IMG/VR virus record: IMGVR_UViG_3300032562_000118
Span: 1-31,617 of that record
DNA: 31,617 bases
From: a virus
Direction: 5' to 3' (one strand)
The position numbers and the translations under genes are program-made. The notes beneath the pieces were generated by a model that worked only from the letters and a program-made list of their open reading frames with translations, ran no database searches and was not told the origin of the DNA. Every line of letters starts with the position of its first letter. Position 1 is the stretch's first letter. This document shows, in pieces, positions 23,463-31,617 of the stretch.

Positions 23463-23558
23463 ATGACAAACAATAATTTATTTTCCGATAAAACGATTAT
23501 AGAGACTTGTCTGATATATTTGACTCAGGATCACCAAAACAACAATGACGCGTTTTGA
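23463..23558 (+). CDS. 31-aa hypothetical ORF after the VR gene
   Basis: Reads MTNNNLFSDKTIIETCLIYL and ends NNNDAF. It lies in the DGR-downstream position, where small accessory genes can occur, but is too short to assign, has no clear start context and may be chance. The surrounding 240 bp (23401-23639) otherwise hold only a -7 box-like site. Confidence 0.25.
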   Translation: MTNNNLFSDKTIIETCLIYLTQDHQNNNDAF

Positions 23559-23571
23559 CATCCTATCATTT

Positions 23572-23579
23572 TATATTTG
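23572..23579 (+). promoter_or_regulatory. Possible -7 box before the 69-aa gene
   Basis: TATATTTG is a perfect TAnnTTTG match 61 bp before the ATG at 23640. A TTTTG lies 14 bp upstream, closer than the usual 19-21 bp, so the -33 assignment is doubtful. Confidence 0.4.
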
Positions 23580-23639
23580 CAAGAAAAAAATGGGGAAGCT
23601 GAAAACCGGATAGAGTAAGCATCATTAAACAATATTAAA

Positions 23640-23849
23640 ATGGGACTATATAAGATAACCGCTAAACAAACTGGAAGTTGGGGCGGAGTTAAAATGGAAA
23701 AGGGAATGAGCGTTGAAGTAACTTACAGTAATTCCCCTCTAATTTATCCGGATGGGCAAAAACTTGCGCGGAAAGCCTTTTTAAGTAAATATGGAATAGA
23801 TTATAAACATTTACTTTCACAGACTTACTTTGATGTCGAAAAAATTTAG
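23640..23849 (+). CDS. Small conserved-type protein (DUF6140-like, tentative)
   Basis: The 69-aa product begins MGLYKITAKQTGSWGGVKME followed by KGMSVEV and ends with YGIDYKHLLS. It resembles small Bacteroidota proteins with an N-terminal '(L/Y)(K/R)IT.KQ...G...KGM.VEV' strand pair and a C-terminal 'FL.KYGID' helix (I recall these as DUF6140, not verified). It is predicted to be a single beta-plus-helix domain without a signal peptide. It is in the cargo block with its own -7 box-like site. Function unknown. Confidence 0.65.
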   Translation: MGLYKITAKQTGSWGGVKMEKGMSVEVTYSNSPLIYPDGQKLARKAFLSKYGIDYKHLLSQTYFDVEKI

Positions 23850-23953
23850 CTAATAAGACATCAATTCCTAATTGATTAATGTTAGCCAAAGCAGAACGGC
23901 CACAAGAGCGCTCCTTTAAAATTGAAGAATTTAAATAACCAACACTCGCAATC

Positions 23954-24682
23954 ATGAAAGACAAAATTTTTGAAATGTACAAATCAATTTCTGTCGGCAA
24001 TAACCAGATTTGTTCAGAATGCAACAACGAAGGAGCACTTGGAAAGCCTGTATCAATTTATTTTATTGGTGAAAATTTTCATAAATCTGATGACACGATT
24101 TTATTTGTAGGTAAAACGGCTGTTGGAGGACTTGGAATTGGCCCTTTCGTTGACAATCTGTTTACTGATGCAACAACATTTGGTGAATTGAGTCTTGACC
24201 TTAAAGAGGAAAATGCAAAAAGACGAGCATTTTATTCATATACAAATGAAATTGTCACACAGTACTATGGTTCGTTTGAGATTGGCAAACAGTTTATTGC
24301 CTTAACAAACTTAGTGAAATGCAATAATGCTTCAACTAAGGACGAAACATCTTATCATATAATGGAACACTGTATCAATAGCTTAAGAGTAACATGGAGG
24401 GAAATTGAAATCTTAAAACCAAAGAGAATAATCTTTTATACAGGCAATACAGATTACGATGATTTTATTGAAAATTTTGAACCAGAAAATTATGTTGACT
24501 ATCTTGAAATTGAACGCGATAAATCTGGTATTTGGTGGCATGGCAGGTATGTTGATGAAAACCAAGTCTCGATTTGCGACATTTTGAGAATCAATCATCC
24601 TGACAGAATAAGATATATTGGTGGTAACGCTAAGGATAATTATATATCAAAAGTTGTAGACTGGTTACACATGACAAAATGA
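23954..24682 (+). CDS. Uracil-DNA glycosylase superfamily-like protein
   Basis: The 242-aa product shows the UDG-superfamily layout: ILFVGKTAVGGLG (about residues 49-61) as the first strand and loop, FIALTNLVKCNN (about 115-126) as the second conserved strand, LKPKRIIFYTG (154-164), and a His-Pro motif RINHPDRI (about 215-222). Two N-terminal Cys (CSEC) and C124 could belong to a metal or Fe-S site as in family 4/5 enzymes. It would remove uracil or damaged bases, or serve as an anti-defence enzyme. Catalytic residues are not secure; the function may differ. Confidence 0.55.
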   Translation: MKDKIFEMYKSISVGNNQICSECNNEGALGKPVSIYFIGENFHKSDDTILFVGKTAVGGLGIGPFVDNLFTDATTFGELSLDLKEENAKRRAFYSYTNEIVTQYYGSFEIGKQFIALTNLVKCNNASTKDETSYHIMEHCINSLRVTWREIEILKPKRIIFYTGNTDYDDFIENFEPENYVDYLEIERDKSGIWWHGRYVDENQVSICDILRINHPDRIRYIGGNAKDNYISKVVDWLHMTK

Positions 24683-24874
24683 AAACCGCAAGTCATCCTT
24701 CCTGGTCGGATTAAAACAATCATGCTGCTCGGATGCAATGTTAAATAATGAGCACCTATAAATGATCGCAACATAATCAAGCATCGGAACTAGCATTTCA
24801 TAATTCATGGAATTTATGTTGCTTATACCAAACTGTCCTTTGTCTTGCATTGCATTGAACCTTTCTTTGCTCAA
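24665..24874 (-). pseudogene. Short minus-strand ORF, possible gene remnant
   Basis: A 69-codon frame on the minus strand, from TTG at 24874, reads KERFNAMQDKGQFGISNINS and MLDYVAIIYRCSLFNIASEQ, which looks protein-like. It overlaps the UDG-like gene's end by 18 bp and fills the otherwise empty gap before 24874, where it lacks a convincing start. It could be a decayed gene brought in with the cargo block, or chance. Confidence 0.25.
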
Positions 24875-25314
24875 TGCGAAGCCCCCAATCCAAACTTTCC
24901 GAACGTGAAATAGCCGAAGCCTGGGCTAAGATCACTATTCAACTTTGGAGGAAGAACCTGACAAAGATGAAGATCGGTCAGAATTCCTCCGGAGACCTCA
25001 ATCGAAGTTTCAAGTACAAAGTCATCGCCGGTACCCGCGGAAACGTGGACCGGATCGAATTTGCTTTCAACTATTACGGAAAGTTCCTGGATATGGGTGT
25101 CGGCAAGGGAACCAAGCTCGGAGACCGCCCGGTTTCCAGGGGTAGCAGGGTTTTAGCTGATAAAATGCTGGGACAGGTACGCAAACCCAAGAAATGGTAT
25201 TCCAAAACTTTCTACGGAGAAGCACAGCGCCTTTTTGAAATCCTGCAAAAAGAGTACGGCAGGAAAGCCCAGGTGGTGATCTCTGAAAACATCAATGACA
25301 ATTCAATAAAATAG
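24874..25314 (+). CDS. Minor tail/neck component (gp10-like, tentative)
   Basis: The 146-aa basic product has FNYYGKFLDMGVGKGTKLGD (about 69-88), a Gly-rich element common in Bacteroidota phage tail-completion or neck proteins, flanked by helices. It ends 4 bp before the tape measure gene and has the GC-richer composition of tail genes. It resumes the tail operon interrupted by the cargo block. It could be a tail-assembly or head-tail joining protein. Confidence 0.6.
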   Translation: MRSPQSKLSEREIAEAWAKITIQLWRKNLTKMKIGQNSSGDLNRSFKYKVIAGTRGNVDRIEFAFNYYGKFLDMGVGKGTKLGDRPVSRGSRVLADKMLGQVRKPKKWYSKTFYGEAQRLFEILQKEYGRKAQVVISENINDNSIK

Positions 25315-25318
25315 GGCA

Positions 25319-28300
25319 ATGGCAAAGATGACAGAAGAAGCCAGGGCATCCGTTATCCTGAACGGTCAGCAGGCCAATGCAACGCTGAAGGAGATCGAGG
25401 CATCAGCAAGGACATTGAATGCAGAACTGAAAGGTCTCAAGACCAATACACAGGAGTTCGCTGATAAGTCAAAGAAGCTTCAGGAACTCAACACCAAACT
25501 GGCTGATATCCGTAGCCAGACAAGAGCCATCGGCGATGAGATGAAAAAGAATGCCGGTGGCCTGGGTGGTCTTTTCGATTCTTTGAAAGGAGCAGCCTTG
25601 CAGATGGGAGGAGCAATGGCCGCTGCCTTTTCCATCACTGCCATTGCAGATTATGTCAAAGGCGGAATTCAGAAAGCAATTGAACTAAGGGATGCCGAAA
25701 AATTGCTCCTTGATGTGCTGGACGGGAATAAAGCTACCCAACGGGAATTGATTGATCTTGCCAAGGAACGGGCAGGATCAACCAAGGATAGCCGCCTGGA
25801 AATCGAACAGGCTGAAAAGTTCCTGGCCATCCAGGGCAGGACTCCGGAACAGTTCCGTAAAACCATTTTAGCCGCCCAGGATCTGGCGGTTGTAACCGGC
25901 CAGACTTTGGAAAAGGCTGTCGAAGACCTTGACGGAACAATGGAAGGCAGACTTGCTAAGGGTTTGCAAAAGCTTTCAAGTCAATTCAAAGACCTATCGA
26001 AGGAGCAACTCTATCATGGCGCCGCCATTGATATTGTTGCCAAAAAGTACAAAGGACTGGCAGAAGAAGAAATGCAAACCACCGAAGGCCGGTTGGTCCT
26101 GCTTGGAAAAAGCTGGAAAGCCTTGCAGCGAACAGTGGGTGAAGCGCTTCTTGGCACAAACGGAATGTTCGACGGACTTGTGCAGGGAGCCACTCAAGCC
26201 CTGAATTCGGTCAAGAAACTCTTCGAAGTGCCAATGGCCCAAAAATACCGGGAAGAACAGGAAACCTTAAACGCCCTTGTATTTCAGATACAGGCCACAA
26301 ACACAAACCAGGCAGAACGTAACCGGTTGATCGATGATCTCCGTCAGAAATATCCGGAGTTCCTGGGCAGCATGAAAGATGAAGATGTTACCAACCAGTT
26401 CCTTGCAAAACACCTGGAAGAAGTCAATTATCAGTACATGGAGAAGATCCGCCTTGCGGAATCCGAGGATAAACTCAAAGACATTGCCGAAGCCCAGTCG
26501 AAGGCTTCCAAAAAACTTACGGAAGCTGAAGGCGAGCGGAACAGGATACTTGCTGCTTCCATGCAACTGCTTTACGATTCCAAGCCGGCTTATGCCCGGT
26601 TAGTAGAACAGGCAACTACGTTGGAAGAAAAAATAAAGCTGGTAAAGCAATACTGGGGAACCGGTGGCGGAACCACCGGAACGGCAGGATGGTTTTTAGA
26701 AGCGGCTGATAATGCCAAGAAAGCGGCTGACAAGATGAAGGTGTACTCGGTAGAATTTAAAAATGAGCAACTCAAGATTGCCGAAGAAGCGGTCAATTCC
26801 TCTTTGAACCTCAGTAACAGCCTTGACATGGTTTCCAACCAGATCCTTACGATTGCCATGCAAACCAAGGATGAAACACTCAAGATGATCATCAAGACCG
26901 AACTGGAGGACCGTGAGCGTACTCACCGGATGGTAGAGAACCGGAAAACGGAATTCAAGGAGGAACTTGACTGGAAAAAGATGTCGATCGATCAGCTAAA
27001 TGATTACATCTCAAAAGGCAGGGAAGCGGATGCAACCAACACTGACCGTACCAACATGCGAAAGGCGACCGATGAATTGAACAGCCGGGTCAAAGCCAAT
27101 GACAAGATCAGGGAAGCATACAAGAACCTGATGGATTCCCTCAAAGAAATTGAGGGAAAGAACTATGCTGACAAATTCACCCAGACTCAGCAGGAGATAA
27201 GGAATGTCGAAGAGAAGTACGACACCCTGATCAAAAAGGCTTTGAAGTTCAAAGCGGATAATGATAAAGCATTATCCCCGGAGCAGAAAAAAGGGATTGA
27301 TGACAATGTGTCTTCTTTGGAAGTTCAGCGGGATTCGCAGATCAAACAAGTGCTGCTTCAGGCCGAACAGGCCTTTGCAGAAGATGTAAAGAAGATCCAT
27401 GAAAACCTGCGGGTTGCCCGCATGAGCATTACACAGCGGCAAATCTATGAGGTAAACAAAAAGTACGAGGATGCCAGTAAAGAGATCCTCGGGGCGATAG
27501 AGTTTGCCTACAAGGAAGAAGTGGCTGCCGCTGAAGGAAATTCTGAAAAGATCATCCAGGCAGAGAAGAACAAAGCTGCCGCTCTCAAAGCGATCCAGAA
27601 GGATTTGGACGCTTTGAAAAAGGGGCAGAAACAGGAGACCGCCGATGCAAAGAAACAAGGGGATACGAAGTTTGAGGATGACCTGAATAATCTCAAACTC
27701 AAAGGTGAACGTGATCTGGCAAAAGGCAAGGAGAAGATTCAGTTAGAGGTAAATGCCAGGTACAAAAAACTGCTGGAAGAAAACCTGGGAGATGAAGAGC
27801 GTACCGCTGAAATTAAGAAGCAAATTTCTGAAGAAGTCGCTGCAAAACAGCTTCAATTTTCCAAAGAGACAGCCCTAAAAGTAGCCGATGATGCAATCTC
27901 ACTGGCAAAAGGCGCTGTTGATGGCCTGGCAGCCATCTTCTCCATGCAGACAGATGCTGAAAATCAGCAGCTCAAGGAAGATGAAGAGACCAACAATAAG
28001 AAGAAAGCAAACTTAAAAGCGCAGCTTGATGCCAAGCTAATTTCAAAGTCCCAGTATGATTCCCAGGTCGATAAAATGGATAAGGACCTGGATAAGAAAA
28101 AGAAGAAGATGGAGCATGATCAGGCTGTACGGAACAAAGAAGTGGCTTTGTTCAATGCGCTGATCAGTGTGGCCACAGCAGTCGCTTCAGCGTTGGGCGC
28201 CGGTCCCGGAGTCGGGATCGTACTCAGCATCATCACTGCTGCTTTGGGTGCCATCCAAATCGGGTATATCCTGAGCCAAAAGGTTCCCGAAGCTGCCAGG

Positions 28301-28705
28301 GGCCGCTATTCTGTAATTGGCCAGGATGACAACAAACTCTATAAGGATGTTCCGCTTGTGAATTCACCGGAAACCGGTTTGTATTCAACGCCAACATTAA
28401 TCAGTGAAACTGGCCAGGAAATCGTCATTGATCCCAAAACGACAAAGAACCTGATGGTCAATTACCCTCATGTCATTGATGCGATCAATTTTGCAAGAGT
28501 TCCGCAAAGGGCCGTTGGCCGGTACATGGATGCTCCGGCTTCAACGCCGGCAGGAGTTCCCTCAGTGGTCGATCCTGAATTCATGGCCAGTATTAACAAA
28601 CTGAATTCATTGATTGAAAGCGGCATTCCTGCCTTCATTTCCTTTGATCACCTGAGGGAAACGACAAACCGGATCAACGAGATCGAAGCCGAAGTATCCA
28701 AATAA
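25319..28705 (+). CDS. Tape measure protein
   Basis: The 1128-aa protein is helical and Lys/Glu/Ala/Gln-rich throughout, with long coiled coils (about 20-80, 480-700, 720-830), a hydrophobic segment near 90-112 (LGGLFDSLKGAALQMGGAMA and onwards) and another near 940-985 (ALISVATAVASALGAGPGVG; IVLSIITAALGAIQIGYIL). This layout, length and place in the tail operon identify a siphophage tape measure, which sets tail length and passes into the membrane at infection. The C-terminus may be an extended tip region. Confidence 0.88.
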   Translation: MAKMTEEARASVILNGQQANATLKEIEASARTLNAELKGLKTNTQEFADKSKKLQELNTKLADIRSQTRAIGDEMKKNAGGLGGLFDSLKGAALQMGGAMAAAFSITAIADYVKGGIQKAIELRDAEKLLLDVLDGNKATQRELIDLAKERAGSTKDSRLEIEQAEKFLAIQGRTPEQFRKTILAAQDLAVVTGQTLEKAVEDLDGTMEGRLAKGLQKLSSQFKDLSKEQLYHGAAIDIVAKKYKGLAEEEMQTTEGRLVLLGKSWKALQRTVGEALLGTNGMFDGLVQGATQALNSVKKLFEVPMAQKYREEQETLNALVFQIQATNTNQAERNRLIDDLRQKYPEFLGSMKDEDVTNQFLAKHLEEVNYQYMEKIRLAESEDKLKDIAEAQSKASKKLTEAEGERNRILAASMQLLYDSKPAYARLVEQATTLEEKIKLVKQYWGTGGGTTGTAGWFLEAADNAKKAADKMKVYSVEFKNEQLKIAEEAVNSSLNLSNSLDMVSNQILTIAMQTKDETLKMIIKTELEDRERTHRMVENRKTEFKEELDWKKMSIDQLNDYISKGREADATNTDRTNMRKATDELNSRVKANDKIREAYKNLMDSLKEIEGKNYADKFTQTQQEIRNVEEKYDTLIKKALKFKADNDKALSPEQKKGIDDNVSSLEVQRDSQIKQVLLQAEQAFAEDVKKIHENLRVARMSITQRQIYEVNKKYEDASKEILGAIEFAYKEEVAAAEGNSEKIIQAEKNKAAALKAIQKDLDALKKGQKQETADAKKQGDTKFEDDLNNLKLKGERDLAKGKEKIQLEVNARYKKLLEENLGDEERTAEIKKQISEEVAAKQLQFSKETALKVADDAISLAKGAVDGLAAIFSMQTDAENQQLKEDEETNNKKKANLKAQLDAKLISKSQYDSQVDKMDKDLDKKKKKMEHDQAVRNKEVALFNALISVATAVASALGAGPGVGIVLSIITAALGAIQIGYILSQKVPEAARGRYSVIGQDDNKLYKDVPLVNSPETGLYSTPTLISETGQEIVIDPKTTKNLMVNYPHVIDAINFARVPQRAVGRYMDAPASTPAGVPSVVDPEFMASINKLNSLIESGIPAFISFDHLRETTNRINEIEAEVSK

Positions 28706-28717
28706 CTGTAAATCCTT

Positions 28718-30349
28718 ATGCTATCCATCCTGATTGCCGACCAACCCCTTGACCTGAGCGATGATTTTTCGGTTTCACTGAACCTCAAATCTCCTATTTT
28801 CAATGATGTCGGGGATTATTCCTTTCCATTCAAAGTTCCTTCTACGGCAAGGAATATGTCAATCCTGGGATGGAAAAACCGGTTATCATCAACCCGGAGC
28901 ATCTATGAAACCTTTAATGGTAGTATCCGGTGGAATGGGATAGTGCTTTTTGTCGGTCAGATAAAGATCAAAACAGCATCAGATAAGACATTTGAAGGTA
29001 CCCTTTACATCAACAAGGGCAACTTCAATTATGAAGTGAAGGATCTTCTTTTAGACCGGGTTGATATGGGAATGAAAACCTTTCCCACTGATCAGGATGC
29101 TGTAAATTACTTCAACTGGTCGTTGACGCATTTTTATCCTGAAGTGGACTTTTCTTTGCCCGAGATCGCCAACCTTGACTTTTTTGATCCGGTGGCCACT
29201 AATCCTGAGCTGATGGCCTACAATCACATATTCCCGGATGGATGGCTTCATAAAACCACAACGGACGGACAAAGCAGAACGATCCTGATCCCTTTTCTTT
29301 ACCTGAAGTTCGTACTGAATAAACTTGCGGAAAACTTCGGGTACCGGCTGCAGGATGAATTCTTTACTTCAAGCATCGAGCTTTCCCGCCTGGTGATCTA
29401 CCATTCGGTAAACCTGAGCGAGGTTATATTCGGTCTTCAGCAGATTTATTACTGCCGCTTCCTTCCCAAGGTGAAGGTGAGTGAATTCATATCCGGTTTG
29501 GAAAAGTGGTTTAATTGCTGCTTTCATGTGGACTCCAAGCAAAGGGTTGTTAGGATTGTCAGCAACAAAGAGGTGTTGCTTCGCTCCGAGGTGGTCGAGT
29601 TTTCAAAGAATGTTCTTTCAATCTCCCAGGAGATCCCCGAAGAGATCACCGGCTTTAGGTTCTTACTTGGACCCGATTCCGGGGATAAGGTTTACCAGGC
29701 ACAGTTGGATTCGGAAAAAGGAATCACTGACTATATCAAAGGCGCAGTACAGAGCTTTTCAGATATTCCGCCTTATCCCTTCACCTGGCTCGGCGATATC
29801 TACTATATCGCTGATACAAACACCTGGTGGCAGTTGGGAGTTAATCCGATTTCATTCCTCATTGAGTGGATACAACTGCCAAACGGACCAACTCTAACCG
29901 ATAAATTTTTCTACAAATGGGGGGATGATAAAAACAAGTATGAGACAATTTTCTCGTCTCTATCGGATAAGTACATCGTTGTAAGCTGTGGAAACCTGGG
30001 AACCGATAAAGACAAAATCACCCCCCGTTTGTTTTTTGTCGGAATTGTTGGCGGTTGGGGTACTCCAGTCCGGCTTAAAGGTCTTGCCAATAATGGCAAT
30101 TTATCACTCCGGTATCCCGGTCCCAATGGATTGTTCAATCTCTATTGGAAGGACTGGGTAAACTGGATCATGGATAATCGAAAGAGCGTAAAGATCGAAA
30201 AGCAGATGGATTTCATAGAGTTGAAAAATCTCGATTTTACAAAGCGTTACCGAATTAACGGGATCAATTATCTTGTCAGTGAAATTGCCGTTACCCTGAA
30301 TAAATCCTCGATTAAATCCGCTCAGCTCAAGTGCTTCACGGCTCCCTGA
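28718..30349 (+). CDS. Tail protein, probable distal tail/baseplate component
   Basis: The 543-aa product begins MLSILIADQPLDLSDDFSVS followed by a beta-rich region (FPFKVPSTARNMSILGW), typical of the first protein after a tape measure in Bacteroidota phages. Strands and turns alternate throughout, with acidic and aromatic residues. It has no signal peptide. It is 12 bp after the tape measure stop, so probably cotranscribed. Distal-tail or baseplate function is inferred from place. Its exact family is not recognised. Confidence 0.66.
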   Translation: MLSILIADQPLDLSDDFSVSLNLKSPIFNDVGDYSFPFKVPSTARNMSILGWKNRLSSTRSIYETFNGSIRWNGIVLFVGQIKIKTASDKTFEGTLYINKGNFNYEVKDLLLDRVDMGMKTFPTDQDAVNYFNWSLTHFYPEVDFSLPEIANLDFFDPVATNPELMAYNHIFPDGWLHKTTTDGQSRTILIPFLYLKFVLNKLAENFGYRLQDEFFTSSIELSRLVIYHSVNLSEVIFGLQQIYYCRFLPKVKVSEFISGLEKWFNCCFHVDSKQRVVRIVSNKEVLLRSEVVEFSKNVLSISQEIPEEITGFRFLLGPDSGDKVYQAQLDSEKGITDYIKGAVQSFSDIPPYPFTWLGDIYYIADTNTWWQLGVNPISFLIEWIQLPNGPTLTDKFFYKWGDDKNKYETIFSSLSDKYIVVSCGNLGTDKDKITPRLFFVGIVGGWGTPVRLKGLANNGNLSLRYPGPNGLFNLYWKDWVNWIMDNRKSVKIEKQMDFIELKNLDFTKRYRINGINYLVSEIAVTLNKSSIKSAQLKCFTAP

Positions 30350-30392
30350 TGCTGTCCTTTATTTCCGCGAGATCTCACGGTACTATTGCACC

Positions 30393-31617
30393 ATGATTGA
30401 CATCACGGAGGAACCCAATCTCATTTCCTTTGCCGGTAATCCGGTCATTTACGAGGCCTGCTCAGATAATTACCTGATCTCGCTTGGTTCTCCTGCTCAC
30501 TTTGAGCTTGTAGTATCATCCATTGATACCACGGTCGGTCATTCTTTCCATCTTCAGTTTGCGGGGAAAACCCTGATCTTTCAGTCAGCCGGGTTCACTG
30601 GTTTTGACGGATTGCTGTTTGAAGTTGGCTACCTGGGTCAGACCTTCAATGACTTCGCAAACAATATTTACCAGTGTTTTCTTTCAAATTATGACATCCA
30701 AAAGTATTTCAATGTTACGCTGGACCCGCCAGGAACAAGCCAACGTAGTATCAAGCTCCAGGCAAAGGAGTCCGGAGCTGATGGTACTGTGGTTCTCTCT
30801 AACGTCGGGGTTTCAGGAGTAGCCGCAGGGATAAACATACCCGGAACAGATGATGTTTACAGGGATTACTTTGGCATCCTTTGCCTGATTCGGGATACAT
30901 GGAATAATCCGATTGGGGAAGATATTAAACCCGCCGATTTCATCGGTTGTGCAAGGTTCGATATCTCGGATTACATCAGGTCAAAGTTTGCAGCCTGGGA
31001 AATGACACGCTTTGAATTTCCTGAACTTGCCGGGAATGTCAGGGTTCACGGCTGGGATTATCTTCTCAAATACCGGGTATCATTTGCAGAAAGTATTGCC
31101 GGCAATGTAAGAGGCCTCCAGTCGGACGGATGGAAATACGCCCTGGCTGGTGGTCTTAACCATGAACTGTTGACATCTCTGAATGAAAAGTACCTGGAAT
31201 ATTTTTCAATTCCGGCGAACAAGTCCAAGTTTCTTTCCTGGCTCCCAACGACAAAATATTCCCGCTCCGGAGTCATAGAGAAATTGTTTTTCCTCTTCCA
31301 GGACAACCCAACAGGAGTTCAGTACAGGTTGGTTGTTGTAATCACCTTTACAGACGGATCCCACAAAATTGTGAATGCAACCCCGCAGGTGACGTATCCG
31401 GCTTTTTCAGTGATGGAGTTTAAGGTAGGCTTTGATCACCTTGACCTGGTGAATGCGCAGTATGGCAAAACAGTCCAGTCATGGGAAGTCTATCTGATGG
31501 ACAGCAACGATGACTTGCTTTCTGAAGTAAGGGTATTCAATAATGATACCCGTGTTTTTGAGAATGAGAAAGTCTTTTTTTACCGCAATTCTTTTTCGGC
31601 CTATGATACTTTCAGGT
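30393..31617 (+). CDS. Tail protein, truncated by the window edge
   Basis: A frame opening at ATG 30393 (MIDITEEPNLISFAGNPVIY) is still open after 408 codons at the window end. The content is beta-rich (FHLQFAGKTLIFQSAGFTGF, VQYRLVVVITFTD), with no signal peptide, and it follows the preceding gene by 43 bp, consistent with another tail-tip component in the same operon. The earlier ATG at 30349 is in a short, different frame and is not its start. Its full length and C-terminal domains are unknown. Confidence 0.7.
   Translation, partial: MIDITEEPNLISFAGNPVIYEACSDNYLISLGSPAHFELVVSSIDTTVGHSFHLQFAGKTLIFQSAGFTGFDGLLFEVGYLGQTFNDFANNIYQCFLSNYDIQKYFNVTLDPPGTSQRSIKLQAKESGADGTVVLSNVGVSGVAAGINIPGTDDVYRDYFGILCLIRDTWNNPIGEDIKPADFIGCARFDISDYIRSKFAAWEMTRFEFPELAGNVRVHGWDYLLKYRVSFAESIAGNVRGLQSDGWKYALAGGLNHELLTSLNEKYLEYFSIPANKSKFLSWLPTTKYSRSGVIEKLFFLFQDNPTGVQYRLVVVITFTDGSHKIVNATPQVTYPAFSVMEFKVGFDHLDLVNAQYGKTVQSWEVYLMDSNDDLLSEVRVFNNDTRVFENEKVFFYRNSFSAYDTFR

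Noticed and set aside
23401-23639. DGR template repeat or RT directly downstream of the variable region
   Set aside because: No A-rich copy of the VR and no reverse transcriptase frame is present; only a 31-codon ORF and a -7 box-like site.

Overview
The window looks like part of a tailed-phage genome (prophage or phage contig) from a Bacteroidota host. Reasons: the structural proteins resemble those of Bacteroidota siphophages (MCP, terminase, portal, DUF6712-like, GH108 endolysin with an EF-hand loop); starts lack strong Shine-Dalgarno sites; TAnnTTTG-like -7 boxes occur; and one gene carries a T9SS sorting-domain-like segment and a DUF1566-type C-terminus. All confident genes are on the + strand. 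No integrase, tRNA, CRISPR array or reverse transcriptase was seen.

Layout. 1-1.96 kb: scaffold-like protein, major capsid protein and another virion protein, closed by a terminator. 2.0-5.6 kb: overlapping genes for an unknown protein, a PLD-like nuclease, two small DNA-packaging/HTH-like proteins and the large terminase. 5.6-14.2 kb: an accessory region built of short transcription units, each with its own terminator. Four related ~250-310 bp leaders (L1-L4) precede a 56-aa acidic protein, radC, an ArdC-like antirestriction protein and a 148-aa protein. An AT-rich block with two unknown genes and a Type II-like restriction-modification pair sits between radC and ardC. 14.3-19.7 kb: portal, DUF6712-like connector, holin candidates, GH108 endolysin, unimolecular spanin and two tail-assembly-like genes, mostly overlapping. 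19.8-24.9 kb: an AT-rich cargo block with a 1170-aa secreted repeat protein, a small protein and a UDG-like protein, interrupting the tail operon. 24.9-31.6 kb: tail component, tape measure and two tail proteins, the last cut by the window edge.

Two observations stand out. First, a compact tandem-hairpin motif occurs three times (7462, 11352, 13660) with invariant loops GAGCCAGA(W) and AGGGCA, an exact 8-nt spacer and stems that change by compensating substitutions; in two copies it ends about 8-9 nt before a start codon. The larger L1-L4 leaders also contain hairpins with compensatory changes. I do not recognise either, and together they are a candidate undescribed cis-regulatory RNA system for phage counter-defence genes. 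Second, the last ~115 bp of the 1170-aa gene look like the variable repeat of a diversity-generating retroelement, although no template repeat or reverse transcriptase lies in the window.

Inferred logic: structural and packaging genes form long overlapping operons, while the anti-defence/DNA-metabolism genes (RadC, ArdC, SSB-tail-like protein, RM) are individually insulated cassettes that may share one regulatory signal.
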